From: Pelargonium tetragonum
Taxonomy: Eukaryota > Streptophyta > Magnoliopsida > Geraniales > Geraniaceae
Direction of reading: 5' to 3'
Assembly (NCBI GenBank): GCA_036897445.1
Contig: JAYMTL010000091.1
Coordinates: forward strand, 1-64,000
Length of the DNA stretch: 64,000 nucleotides
The position numbers were made by a program, and so were the translations under genes. Below are positions 38,451 to 50,300 of this stretch, one piece after another. Position 1 is the stretch's first letter. Each line of letters opens with the position of its first letter. The notes beneath the pieces were generated by a model that was not told the DNA's origin, made no database searches, and saw only the letters and a program-made list of their open reading frames with translations.

Positions 38451-39904
38451 TTACTAAGAATAGAACAACGAATACAATATACTAGGACCTCTTATGCTAA
38501 GACTTTCTATTACTAAAAAATCCAGAGGAATCGTAAAAGATTATTTACTTAGGAATCCTTTTTTCAGGTTTTAAAGGACTTCAATACCTTAGGTTAGGAT
38601 AAAAGAGTTCTTTCCTTAGGGATTTAAAGTCTCTAGCAGGGGATTCCTTTGCGGGAGTATAGACTACCTACGAGGGTGTTTTTCCGTCGAGATATGGTTT
38701 AATATTTTAACAAGATAAAACTAATTTTAGAAAGGAATAAAGTAAAAAAAAAATCAGATTTTAGCGTTGTAGTATGTTAAAGAGAACTTTTGAGATTGCA
38801 ATTTTTTCAAGTCTTAACTCTTAGGCAGTACTTTAGGCTGTATTACTGATTTAAAGTCTAAAATTTTGAATTAAAGGAAATCCTCGAGTCTATTATTTTG
38901 GGGGAAGTCAAATTAGTCTGTTAAAGATAAAAATTCCCGTTTTGCAAGCAAGGAAACCTTGCCTTTTTGATTAACTCGAAAGGGTTATCCTGATATTCTT
39001 AATAAAGGGTGTATTATCAGGGGTATTTGAAGATTACCTAAAAAGTGTTTTTTTTACAAAACAAATCCTGCTAAATCCAAAACCCGGGCATGCCTATAAT
39101 TGGTTAAGGTATCCCACGCGTCTGGTATAGGGAGTTTCTTAAATTAAGTACCTCGTTAAACAAGAAGCAGGAGAGCTATCCTAAAATAAGCCCTAAAGCC
39201 CCCTCTTTATTTATAATGTTAAGCCCCGGTTTCTAAAAGAAAGATTAAGAGCTAGTTTCCCACAAGAGTCGCGGATTTACTATTTATTATAGTCTATATT
39301 TTCTAGTTAATTTATAAGTAGCACGTCCTTAATTTGGAATAGATAAATGAATTAGGATATCTTTTTGGTGCTTTGCATTACTTCTTGAATAAACTACATT
39401 TTAGAGGAACTTTTAAGTTTCTTTATTCACGAACCCCCGTTTCGTTTTAGGCTCTCAGAAGCCATAGAAATGCCAGAATAGTCTAGGTATGAACTAGAAA
39501 ATAGTAAGATTTTTTTCGAAGTGGAAAATGACTTAGGCGAATATAAGACCCAACTGAAATATTAAAAGCAAACTTTCCTCGAGGGTCCTGGTTTTATCCC
39601 CTTTACCATAGCAGTAGTCTTTTTAATACCTGGCGTGTCGCTTCTTGGTTTCCCATATAGTACTTTCTAAATTGATGACAAACTTACTAATAACCAGCGG
39701 CTCTAGATAGATAAGATATCTAGCTCAAGTGCAAGAAAGAGCCTCTTTTTCTGGATTTTCTATTATCCCTCCCTCTATTTTCTTTTTATTTACCCATTTA
39801 ATTAAGGAATTCTAAGCTATCTTTGCTAAGTTTCTTTTTGTGAGTTGCAAGAAAAGAAATAGAAATGAAGTGTGAAGACAAAAAGAAGGAAACTAAGTCT
39901 GACG

Positions 39905-39927
39905 TTATGAAAGTTAACAGGGCTTGA
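39905..39927 (-). other. T-arm-like hairpin
   Basis: On the minus strand a perfect 5-bp stem, CAGGG/CCCTG, encloses the seven-base loop GTTCAAG. About 30 bases upstream, AAGTAAA can pair at six of seven positions with TTAACTT just downstream. That would be an acceptor stem, but the space between leaves no room for a normal D-arm plus anticodon arm. It is a possible tRNA relic, or chance. Confidence 0.2.
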
Positions 39928-42900
39928 ACCCCTGAAATAAGGTTTGTAGTTAAACTATCTGGATTTACTTGCAAGCTTTCCACGGGAAAGATAGAGTTCA
40001 TAGTATTATATAACTAATTGTGTGATATAAGCGCTCGCTGAATTTAACTAAAAAAATCTTATAGAAAGGGGCTCGGATAGGCGTGGGATTCCCTTTATTA
40101 TATTGATCTACTGTTTGAATCCTCTGAATTCTAACTTGATATCCTTAAAAAAATGAATATCTTTCTCAAAGGAATTCAAAGCTCTCCTTTGAGTGTCGGA
40201 TCCGCACTCTACTTTATTTAGTATAAACAGTAGGGGATTCCGGTACCGGTATAAGGGCAAGATATACTAGAGACAGTTAGCCCTAAGGGCTTGATAAATA
40301 GAAATGGATAAAGAAGCACGCCGTTTTTGCCTTTATAAGGAATTTGGACCTTCGTTAATGTAAACCCCTTTAATGTAACTGTAATTGTACCACACCCATA
40401 AAAAAGCCCAAGCTCTTGAACCTACACAAAAAATCTTTTTAGGCTTGCACTTTAACTTCTTAAATTCATTCTTTTTCATATTACTTTTACATAAGGACTT
40501 TGTATTAGACTAAATCTTAAGTATAGAACACAAGTCAGGCATACTAAGTATTAACCTTGCCTATGGAAAAATGAGCTATTAATTCTGTAAATTGGATACT
40601 ACACGTTTCTATTGTTGAGGTTGTCTTTCTTTAGATAGCACAAATAGAGTATTCAGTTAAGGGCTTACCTTTATATAATTTTCCTAATAAACCTATTTTA
40701 TTTACTTTTTGTCAAACTAGACACTGGGTATAAACTTATTGACCGAATAAGACATTTTACTAGAAAGGTTTAAGAGTCGCGGATTCTTTTATTGTCTGGA
40801 GTATACCTTTACATACATAAGTCTGATTCTAAAGAACTGAAGCTTATATGGATCTGATAACTTTCTTTAGTAAGAGTAAGCAGAATAGGAAAGATTCTAA
40901 TAGTATTAAGTACCGGATCGGCTATAAAAGAAAAAGGTTCATTCTATTTTCATTTGAGTAGGAGGCTTCAACTTTTGTAAAACATGTGCATGTCCCGTCG
41001 TAAGTAATTGAATACCTTATTGCTTATTGCCTAGTTTTTATAGTTCCAGTGCAGTTAGAGACTTTTGATCATTGACTTGAGCTGCTGTTTAGAATGCAAA
41101 ATAAATAGAACTGGAATCCTTTACTAAAAGAAAAGGGTAACTAAAGGAAGACACTTATTTTGAAGAACGAAAAGGTTTAGGACAAAACTAAAAAGATCTT
41201 TCTTTAAAAGAAAAGAAGGTAATCGATTACATATGCTGGTGCTGGCGAGGGGTACCGAGCTTACGGCTAAAAAAGTTTTGTCTAGTGTTATATAATAGGA
41301 AGCCCCTTTTCTAAGACGCTAGCAGTTAACGAATTACTTGCCACTATAAAGCTAGCCCGCTTCAGATATGCCCGTTATAATATTAAGATTTATGAGTCGA
41401 ATTTGTGAGACCCTAGACATATCAGTAAAGAAAAGGGGAGTTAGTTATCTGTCCCGAAGGCGAGCCATAACAAAGTTTGACTTAAAAAGCAGTCCAAGTC
41501 TCTCGCTATAAGTTCTCCCTTTTTAGGTGTGTACCTAACTGCACACAAGAATCCTATTCCTGGTTTATAAAGCAAAAAAAAAGCTCTAGACAGCAAAGGC
41601 ATAGTGAAGCCTAGTAACTTACAAAGCAAAAGGTGGCTAATCCTTTTGAATTTCAGGAAATTTTTTTTTAAGGCCAGGCTGCTGATACAAAACAAATAAT
41701 AAGGATATTTCAACTCCAGAAAGAATGATCTATAACAGGGGATCTTACTAAAGTCAATTTTAATTCACGAATCTGCTATTGTGTAGTGCATTCCCATGTT
41801 GGGACCCCTTCTGTGATCTAAACTTATACTTTTTGGACCATGCCTGTTTTATTTTATTAAGAGATCGGGGGTTTTTTTGTATATTATCCTCTAGGGTTCT
41901 ACTAAAGATAAGAGATAGTCTTTTTCTTCTTATCCTTATAATAGATACTTAAAAAAGTGAGAATTCTTTAGATCATGAAAGGCTTTTTTCAAGTGGCCTC
42001 CGTTTTTCAATACAACTAGTTTTTAGTCTTTATGGTGAGGGGACGAAATTTTATATAACTGCCGAGGATTAAATGAACTAAAAAGGGTACCCAATACCAA
42101 TAGGAGATCCCGGTAAAGGCACCCCTAAAAAAGAAGGAAATTCTAAAAGTAAAAAAAAAAGCAATGCTTCTTAGCTTAGCTCGCCGAATTCTTTAACTAA
42201 GATTTCTTAATTATGACAATTCAGTGGTTTTAAGCATCTAGCTAAATGCCATTTATAAGAAAACCCTCCAATACATGGGATATTTTAGTTAGATTGTACG
42301 GAATACTTCAACATTTCCTATGGTTATGTTATTTGCTCTGTTTTCTATACAAAGATGGGGCTAAATTACTGACTAGTTATTCCTTTTTTGTATTACATCA
42401 TATTAAAATACCCATACTGCATCCTTTTAATTAAGAAAATACCTAGAAGAATCCAAAGTCAAACTTGAATCTAACGAAACTAAATGCTTAGTAAGAATAA
42501 GTTCGAATAGGGCTTTCGTAAGGGATGACGCGATGAACCATGCACCCTATTAGTAACTGCAACTAGAAAGATAAGTTGGAAATAAAAAAAAGATCCCATC
42601 TATTTTAATTACTCATGTCATAACATAAATTTAGGTGTCATCTTTTTTATATTAAAGGATGTGCCTTTGTCAGTTCACTTCGTGAAATCCCATAACTTGT
42701 TTTTATGCTCTAGCTCAGTTACTTCTTTCGTTAAGTAGTCTACTCCAAGCTAACTATTAGATAGAACTTAATAAATGAGTGAAATTGGATTCCAATTGCT
42801 GTGACAAAATCTTCCTTAGCCGTTCCTAAATCTAAGAATTCTACTCTGGAACCTCTTTTAGTTATTATACACGATACATGATACATAAAGACTAATGACA

Positions 42901-44794
42901 CATCCCAAGGTAACCCAGCTTTATTTGCTTAAGTATACCCATCCTAACTCTGCCGCAGTGCTATACTAGGTAAAAACATAAAAAAACTCCGAGTAGTTGA
43001 CTATATCCAAGCAAATTCAAAAAACTTTAACTTATATTATATAAATTCTAATTTTTAGATAAAATATGCATAAGTTCTGGTCTGAGACTTTAGAATACTT
43101 GTATTTATACTTAATCAGGACAATTCAGGGTTCAACATAAATTTGTGTTTACTTGATTCCTTAACTGGGTCTTTCTTTACTGACTCTTGAGAATCTTTCT
43201 CAACTTTATCAAAGGTCTTATAATCATAAAGAAGTTTTAAACCTACAAAACAAAGACTTTATATAACTTTAACGAATCTGGGGTTGGTTGTGTATAACCT
43301 AACAAAAGTGGGATAGCTACACTAAAATATAGACAAATTGAATTTTGTATGAGGTAAAAAAGCATATAATCAACTAGGTTATGTATATATTTTCCAGAAT
43401 AAGAAAGGGGACTTTATAAGAATTTTAAGAGCCGGTAGTACCTATACGTGATAAGGGTCTGTAAAATCCTAAAGGGTAATGTAATCGTATTATGAGATAA
43501 AATTCTATACAGATTCAAATCATATCCATATAGATAGACTTTAATCAAGTAAATTCAACTTACAGATTCTTTGTTATGGCCTTTCTGGCTGGATCTATCT
43601 TTACTGGTGTATTTTTATCCAAGTATCCTTATAAGTGATTTTACTGATTCGGAAAGAAAGAGTATTTACCCTATTTTACTAAAGTACCCCCTCTGAGCCC
43701 AGATGCACGTTAAAAGGTAGCATAAAGGAGTTATTCAAGATTTACCAAAAACCTTGTTGAATGAGAACCCCTGGGATTCAAAAAATTACCAAACGAAGTT
43801 TTTCATTTTAACCCTAGCTTGATTAAGCGATATCTACTTGAGAAAACCTTAAGTACTGCTCGCCCTAGTAGTCATAAATCTCCAGAGAGTACCATTAATT
43901 CTTTTATACTAGATTTACGTTATTACCTATAGAAAAGAAAGACAAAAAATAATGAGAATGCTCTTGAAAATCAACACTTAGTATAGATCCCAGAGCTTCT
44001 GAACAAGAACCCTATAGTGTACGGCGTATCCTTAGTAAAAAATTTTTATTCTAAAGGTCTGAAGTCTACTCAGTAGCATGGTTAATCTAACTCCTTAATA
44101 CTATAGCAAAAAGCAAGATAGAAGTCAGTAATCCTTGGATATACTGAAATTCTGTAACCAAAAAGGAAACAAGATAAAAAGAAAACCAATAAAGGAACCC
44201 GCTGGATAATTCTAACCTTACACCTCATATAAGAATAATATGGAATTAGCAAAGCACTCGCCGTTTGTGTATTCTTTGTCAAAATATTTGATTCTAGAGG
44301 ACTCATGAGTTTTATAAACTTTCGCTATTATAGACAGAACTTTAGACCGGCTCCCGCTTCTTTTTAAAACAAGAACTAAAAATTGTACCACAGCCTCTAG
44401 AATTCATTTAGCAAAAAGACTCTATTTCCGAGTAATTAATAGAGATAAAAATATAGAACCCTTTACTGTGCGAACACATTCTGTATAAAACTTGAGTCTT
44501 TTGAGAGACGGACTCTATTCCCTAGAATATTCGGGAAAGCACCCCCGAATTTACGATGGGTCCTATCGAATTATTAGGATCGCCTTTTTAACAGCAATAC
44601 CAGGATAACACATCCTTAGGAGCTTTTTTGTTATTAGAATGAAAAAGCAAGTAAAATCTTTCTAGGAAAAGCCATTAGCTTAGCCTTCTAAATATAAACA
44701 AGGGGGCATCCACTCTTCAAGGTGTCCAATAAAATGGAGATAATTGAGGTAATGTCTTAACCTGCACAAGCAACCTTTTTTTATTTACTCGATT

Positions 44795-44840
44795 TGATTG
44801 ATACCTAGTTTTCGAAATTCGAATAACTAGGTATTAATCA
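44795..44840. repeat. 16-bp-stem inverted repeat (hairpin)
   Basis: Left arm 44795-44810 (ending ATACCTAGTT) and right arm 44825-44840 (starting AACTAGGTAT) pair over 16 positions with a single G-T wobble, around a 14-base loop. The loop itself contains TTCGAA. This is the longest stem I found in the window. There is no neighbouring gene, so a terminator or processing role is unsupported. It may be a small mobile hairpin or a replication-related structure. Confidence 0.8.
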
Positions 44841-47800
44841 CTAGAGATTCCAATAAGGACGATTTATCTAAGCCTTGACTTATGGAAAAAAAAAAGAACC
44901 AAGATTCAAAAATGAAATTGACTTTTTAGCCAATATATTGGAATGAAAAGGTGGGTACTCATAGTTGTATTTTCTACTGTAGTTATAGCTATCTTTGATC
45001 TACAAAATTTCAACTGAAAAACCCTGTATTTATTTGCTACCCCAGGCCTGACTATCAAATTATCTTACTATTTTTATACCGTATATAAAAGAATCTCCAA
45101 TTACACTACACTGGGGAAACCTCTTGCGATACTCTAAAACCCTATACTCTGTAACTAGTTTTTTGTTAAAGAGGGAATAGTTTGATAAAAAGATCCCGCC
45201 TGGAAAAGAATGAAAAAGAGCTTGTCTAATAAAAGGGAAACTTTAAATGTATTAAGCTATAACTTTTAGAAGACCTTTCTTATTAAGTTTAAGTCTAATA
45301 TTATACCCGTGAGTACGCACACGCAAATAAAGGTCGATATCCTATGTAGCTAGCTTGAGATCAAAAGAAAGTCTTGCTGGATATAGGAAATTGATAGGCT
45401 CCAACTTCTCTTTTTGACACTGTGTACTGACGTTAACTCTGAAATATCCATAAAAATCCCGAGATTTTCCCCTTTTACAAAACAAAGTAGTATGAATCAA
45501 ACCTTTATTCAGTAATTTTAGAATAAGAAATTCCCAGTTTGGTATACCACAGTGAGAATTTATAAAAAAGAAAGTACTTTATAACTAAAGGTACACTAAG
45601 AGAATTGCGGTTAGAAGGAAACACACGTTCTATTTTTTTTTCTAAACCCCCTTATTTCCTTACTTTTTCATTTCGTCTATAAAAACCCAAATTCAGTCCT
45701 ACATGTTTCGTGAATTCCTTTTTGCGGACACCGACATAGAGGTTTAGTTTTTCTTATTTATATTACAAAAATGGGAAGTTAATTATGTAAGAAAGGATTC
45801 TATCTTTATAAAGTAAACCGCCTTCAAATCAAATATAGGGGAGTCCTCCCTTGATTAAAGACATGGCTGTGTTTACTAGCAATTAAAATTCCTTTTTAGG
45901 GTGAGCGCTTTTATACCTCTTTTTTAAGTACTCCCAGTACAGGGTTTAGTATGCTATATTTAAATTTGAAAAGATGTTGATGTATTAGACAATGACTCAA
46001 ACAAATTCCTGGACAACTCGTGCTCAAAAAGCCTCCTTGCTACACCTGCAGTAAATAATTGATAATAATACCCTTGAACCTAAACGTCTAGCTACCCTTA
46101 CTTCTTAAAGGAAGACTCCTCAGTATACCCCCTACTTAGAACCCGTATAAAAACCCCTTAATATATAAACTCTTTTTAAAGATTCCCTAGTATATCTTTT
46201 TTAACAATAAGCGATTTATATTATTTATAGGTTACTCTACAGAAGATAAAAATACAAAAGAGCAGTTATAACGTACAAAGAGCAAACAAATGAAATGTTG
46301 ATGCAGGGGTCTCTCTTTATTTATTAAGTATGCTTCTATTCTACTAATACCTGTCTGCGCTATAACTCGAATGCAACTTGCCCTTAAGAATTTTCAATAA
46401 AGGTAAATAAACAACCTGAAATTAAGCACTTCCCTAAGATTCAATATCAAAAAGTAACATGGGCTCGAGTTGTATAATAAATTTTCTAGCGCGGACCTAA
46501 AAGTCTCTTTACTCTTTAATAGGAGTAGGTTGGACTGCAAGGCCTTTTTAGTTAAGTGTTTACAAGATATTCTATAAGAATAAGATACAGTGAAACTCGC
46601 AAGGAAGTAAGTCCTTAATTAAAAGAAAAGGTAGGTAGCAAGACCCCGGGTTTCCTAGAAAAAACTATTAACACCTATCTAGGATAATTTTCTTCGTCTA
46701 AGATTTTTTGATATGCTTTCTGTATTAATGCCAAGAAATACCAACCATTAATATTAATCTTAGAAAAAGAAAGAGGGGGTTTAATTTATTAAACCCGAAT
46801 CGCTTGAAATAAAAGGCTTCTAAAAAGCCCTTATATATATAGATATGTGTTGGAAGGGACTCTTATAGAATTTTAACCCCGTTTATAGCGTATGCACTTC
46901 ATTATGATAAGGTTTTTTCAAAGTACTTTTACTTAATTAGGTCATTTTTATAGGTTTCGAAATCTTGTTTGTAAACTTTTTATCTTCATAAGAATTGGGG
47001 TTCCTCTAAAAAGTAAAGTGCAAAGGAAAAAGATTTTTAGCTAATACTTGATATTGAGCAAGTTACTCCCGGGTTTGTAAGAATCGTATAAATCCTAATA
47101 GGGCCTGACGAATACTATTAGTATAGGAACTAAAACCAGAGAATACAAAGGAGAAATTTGAAATACATATCTCATATATTAATTAACACTTTTTGAAATT
47201 CCTATTCTAAAAAGATACGCTTGTACTTTAAAATTGACATAGAAAAGTCTTAATTTTAGATTTTAGGAGGGTACACTGCTAAGGCTTATGTGATGATAAT
47301 GGATACTACATAAATCACTTTATGTCTTTTTCTGCATAGACTTCCAAGGGATGCCCGTCTTTATTTGCTTTTATAGTCTTCCTGGAAAGATAATTTTACG
47401 GCTAAGGCTGGGTTATAATATAAATGAAAAGGAGAAATTTAAGGATTTGGTGAAAGGGGTTTTCTCCTAGAGTTTCAAGTTTATACTTTTACGAATATTT
47501 CATTTTGCCTGGATAGTCTCTAAATAAATACAAGCCTTACGAGTTAACAAATTATATCTCGCGAATCTTTAGTTTGGGATTTTTTTACTCCTCAAGTCGT
47601 AATATAAGATACGTATATAAGTACAAGCTCTATAGCTAAAAACTTCGACCTTTAGAAAAAGATATACTTTTGTTTAGGATTATTAGACCTAATACCCGGA
47701 CTACTCTATTTCTATGAGAATTTCGAAAAAGAGTGAATCGTCGAGGTGTATAAAAAATACGGGTACCCTTACTTATATGCAGAAGAGCGTAAAACTTTTG

Positions 47801-49564
47801 TGCAGAATTAACAGGGGTTTCTTAATGACAAGACACGAATTACTTATAGAGCGCACGCGGGATTCCAATTCAAGACTTGGCCAGAAAGAAAAGGGTTTTT
47901 AGAATTGAAAGGGGTAGTGGTGGTATTTTACCAAAAGTAGGCTTTTCCTGAGCTATTCCTAGGGTACCCGTCTACTATTAAGGCCGGGATCAATGTGAAG
48001 AGCTTCTTAGTTTTAATAACGTACCCGTCAAGTAGAGTAGATTTGTGACTCAGAAAAAGTACTTCTAAGAGGAATAGCCAAGATTTGACTGCTTGTGAAT
48101 AATAGGGAAAGACTGGTTTAGGGAGCTTTTAATAAAGTGCTTTATAATAGGAGTCTTGTTTCAGTCTCCCGCACTAGTATAGTTACGTCTACACAATATC
48201 GAGAAACCCCCTTATTGTCAGTTCTAAATAGCCAAAGCTCTACTCGGGCAGGCTTATACATATAGGTTTTATCATTTCCTTTTCTTTTGTTTTTCTTAAG
48301 CTCTATCTATATCTAAATATAAAATGAAAACTCTTTAATACTAAATCCAAAATTTATGGACTAGGCGAATAAACCTTTTCGTTAGGCGTGTGCCTTCTTT
48401 TAACGGAGAGTATCTTAAATTTTTAACGAGTACTCTATAGCATCTACCTAAATGCAAATTATAACTAAACGTCAGATTTAGAAAAGGTTAGCAGGCCTGA
48501 TCCCAAAAGGGAGTGGGGCTTGGTTCGAGTATATGTTTATTGACTTAAGGCCTGCCTTTCTCGCAGTGAGATAAATAAGAATTTTTTTTTACCCCCGCCC
48601 AATATCTATATCTATCCTTAAAACCTTTTTATATTATAAGGTACTTAGTAATGGGTTAAACTATTGCGTAAGTTAAATTTAAATCTTAAGCTATTTCTGT
48701 CTATATGAGAGCTATTTATACTGCTATAGAACTTATGAATCTTACAGACTGAGTTCTAAAACTCTTGTCATAAGTAAACTATGTATTCATTTAACCCCGA
48801 GTGAGTCGTAATTGACGTACAACTTTTTTTAGGGCTTCAAACCCGGAGCCTATACTGTAACAGTTTCACTTTAACTAGGCTATTAATCTTTCTTCAGTTT
48901 ATTTATAGATTTTGTCTTTGATTTGTGTTTTAGTAAAGTATCTTACCGAGCCCTTAGCGTTGCCTAATAGAAGGGGAGCCCCCTTTTTAATTTAGCTTAG
49001 AGGTTAGAGTGATGGTGCAGTTGCTGAGTAGAAAATAAAGAAAACCCTGATTTTTGCTTTTCATGATAGTTTCTAGAACCTGCAGAGCTTAGTAGTAAAC
49101 AAGGTATGCTACACTTATACAACATCTTTCACTTTACTATCTCATTTCTTGCAATCATACCCTTATAACCTCCAAATTGATCCCGGAATTCTAAAGCTCC
49201 TTTTTCTTCTTTCTTTTCCTCGATTTCATGCTTAAAATCTTTGCTTCGCACCTCCCCTATTTTTTTATTTATTTTATCCGGATTTCGAATACAAAAAGGC
49301 TTGATTTCAGTCCTATAAATTTCTTTATTTTGGAACCCCGATTTTAGCCCAAAAAAGGTCCCATTTATTATCATGAAAATAAACCCCTTTTCTATCAACT
49401 AGATTTGAGTCCTCTTCATAATAGAATTTCAGTTAAAATTCATCAAAGCCTCAGTCTAATTGAGTACGGCAAAGCAAATAAGAACACCCTATAGATTCGT
49501 ATTATCGACAGCCCGCAGTATGAAGCTGTACAGTCCTGGATCTCTGGGTGTCAAACGAGTGACA

Positions 49565-49672
49565 ATTCTATGGTTCTATTCCAGCAAGCCGGAGTCTTGG
49601 GTTTCTTATAGATCCTAGGTTTTGAAAGAGTGAACACCGAGTTTTCTAAGGGTTCTTTTTTTCATTTCATGT
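49565..49672 (+). repeat. Module A, copy 2
   Basis: Partner of 17261-17362, with anchors ATTCTA-GGTTCTATT, TTTGAAAGAGTGAA (49621-49634) and CATTTCATGT (49663-49672). It is directly followed by module B sequence, whereas in island I the next copy of B comes about 0.4 kb later. Confidence 0.7.
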
Positions 49673-49720
49673 CAAATTGAGTCCCGAATTCGCAGTTTAG
49701 TTATTAGGTTTCCAGTTTCG
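49672..49720 (+). repeat. Module B, copy 4 (partial)
   Basis: CAAATTGAG and CGCAGTTTAGTTATTAGGTTT correspond to the middle of module B. The spacing between the two parts is shorter than in copies 1 and 2. It is partial and clearly decayed. Confidence 0.4.
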
Positions 49721-49914
49721 TATTAAGTAAGGGATTAAAACGACATAAAAAAGGAACTCTAATTAGGTCAGGGAGCACCTAAAAGATAAAGAACATTCAT
49801 AACGTTAGAGATAGAAACTTTAGCATTGTTTGATTTGTTTTTTGTTTAAGAGTAACAGGATAGGTTAGCAAGAGCAGGACAGAAGTTTTACCTAGTCTAG
49901 TTGAGCAGGCTCTA

Positions 49915-49990
49915 AAGGTTCAATCTAGTTAACAAGGAGCGAAGGTATCTTTTCTAAGGTAAAAGGGAATGCAATTCAAAAGAAACAGTC
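49915..49990 (+). repeat. Module I, copy 2
   Basis: CAATCTAGTTAACAAGGAGCG corresponds to module I at 19521. The GCAATTCAAAAGAAA string follows, as in island I, where the CAATTCAAAAG strings lie in the same general region. Confidence 0.45.
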
Positions 49991-50300
49991 GCAGGGAATC
50001 CTTCCTCTGGAGCATCTACACTTTTCTTTCCATTTCTTGTATTGAGTTCTTTAGTATACTGATTTAGAAAATCCTCACACTCTCTTACTACGGATATCCA
50101 TTATGAATATAATAGGTATACTCATACTCAACTAATCAAATACAGAAACTCTATCTATAGACTATGAGAAGGTTCTATAAAAAAAAGGCATAGGAAGATA
50201 CGTAAAGTAAAGTTCCAGTTTAGGACTAAAAAAGGGTCCCGTCTAGTTCAGGGTCAAGCATTTCTAATAAGGAAATAAGAAATCCTGACTCAAAAGTTTC

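Larger units (their letters stand above)
30521..49500. other. Long AT-rich region without recognisable genes
   Basis: This is background texture throughout, apart from a small island-like patch at 38.27-38.45 kb. The longest frame of the window (92 codons, 34015-34293 +) lies here. Its peptide has no domain or motif I recognise, and a frame of that length is expected by chance. The region holds a weak tRNA-like sequence at 35.04 kb, a GC-rich patch at 37.9 kb and a long-stem hairpin at 44.8 kb. Pyrimidine-rich sequence runs from about 36860 to 36990. I see no gene. Confidence 0.6.
49501..50300. other. Island III: short module-rich region
   Basis: Island texture with modules A2, B4 and I2 in succession, then a CAATTCAAAAGAAA string at 49972-49985 related to the 16-mer of island I. 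All links run in the same orientation as in island I. The boundaries are approximate, set by where recognisable modules stop. Confidence 0.45.

Noticed and set aside
49430-49690. Reading the minus strand through TGA codons gives about 100 open codons, suggesting TGA as tryptophan
   Set aside because: With only TAA and TAG as stops, many such stretches are expected by chance in this window, so it is no evidence for a changed code.
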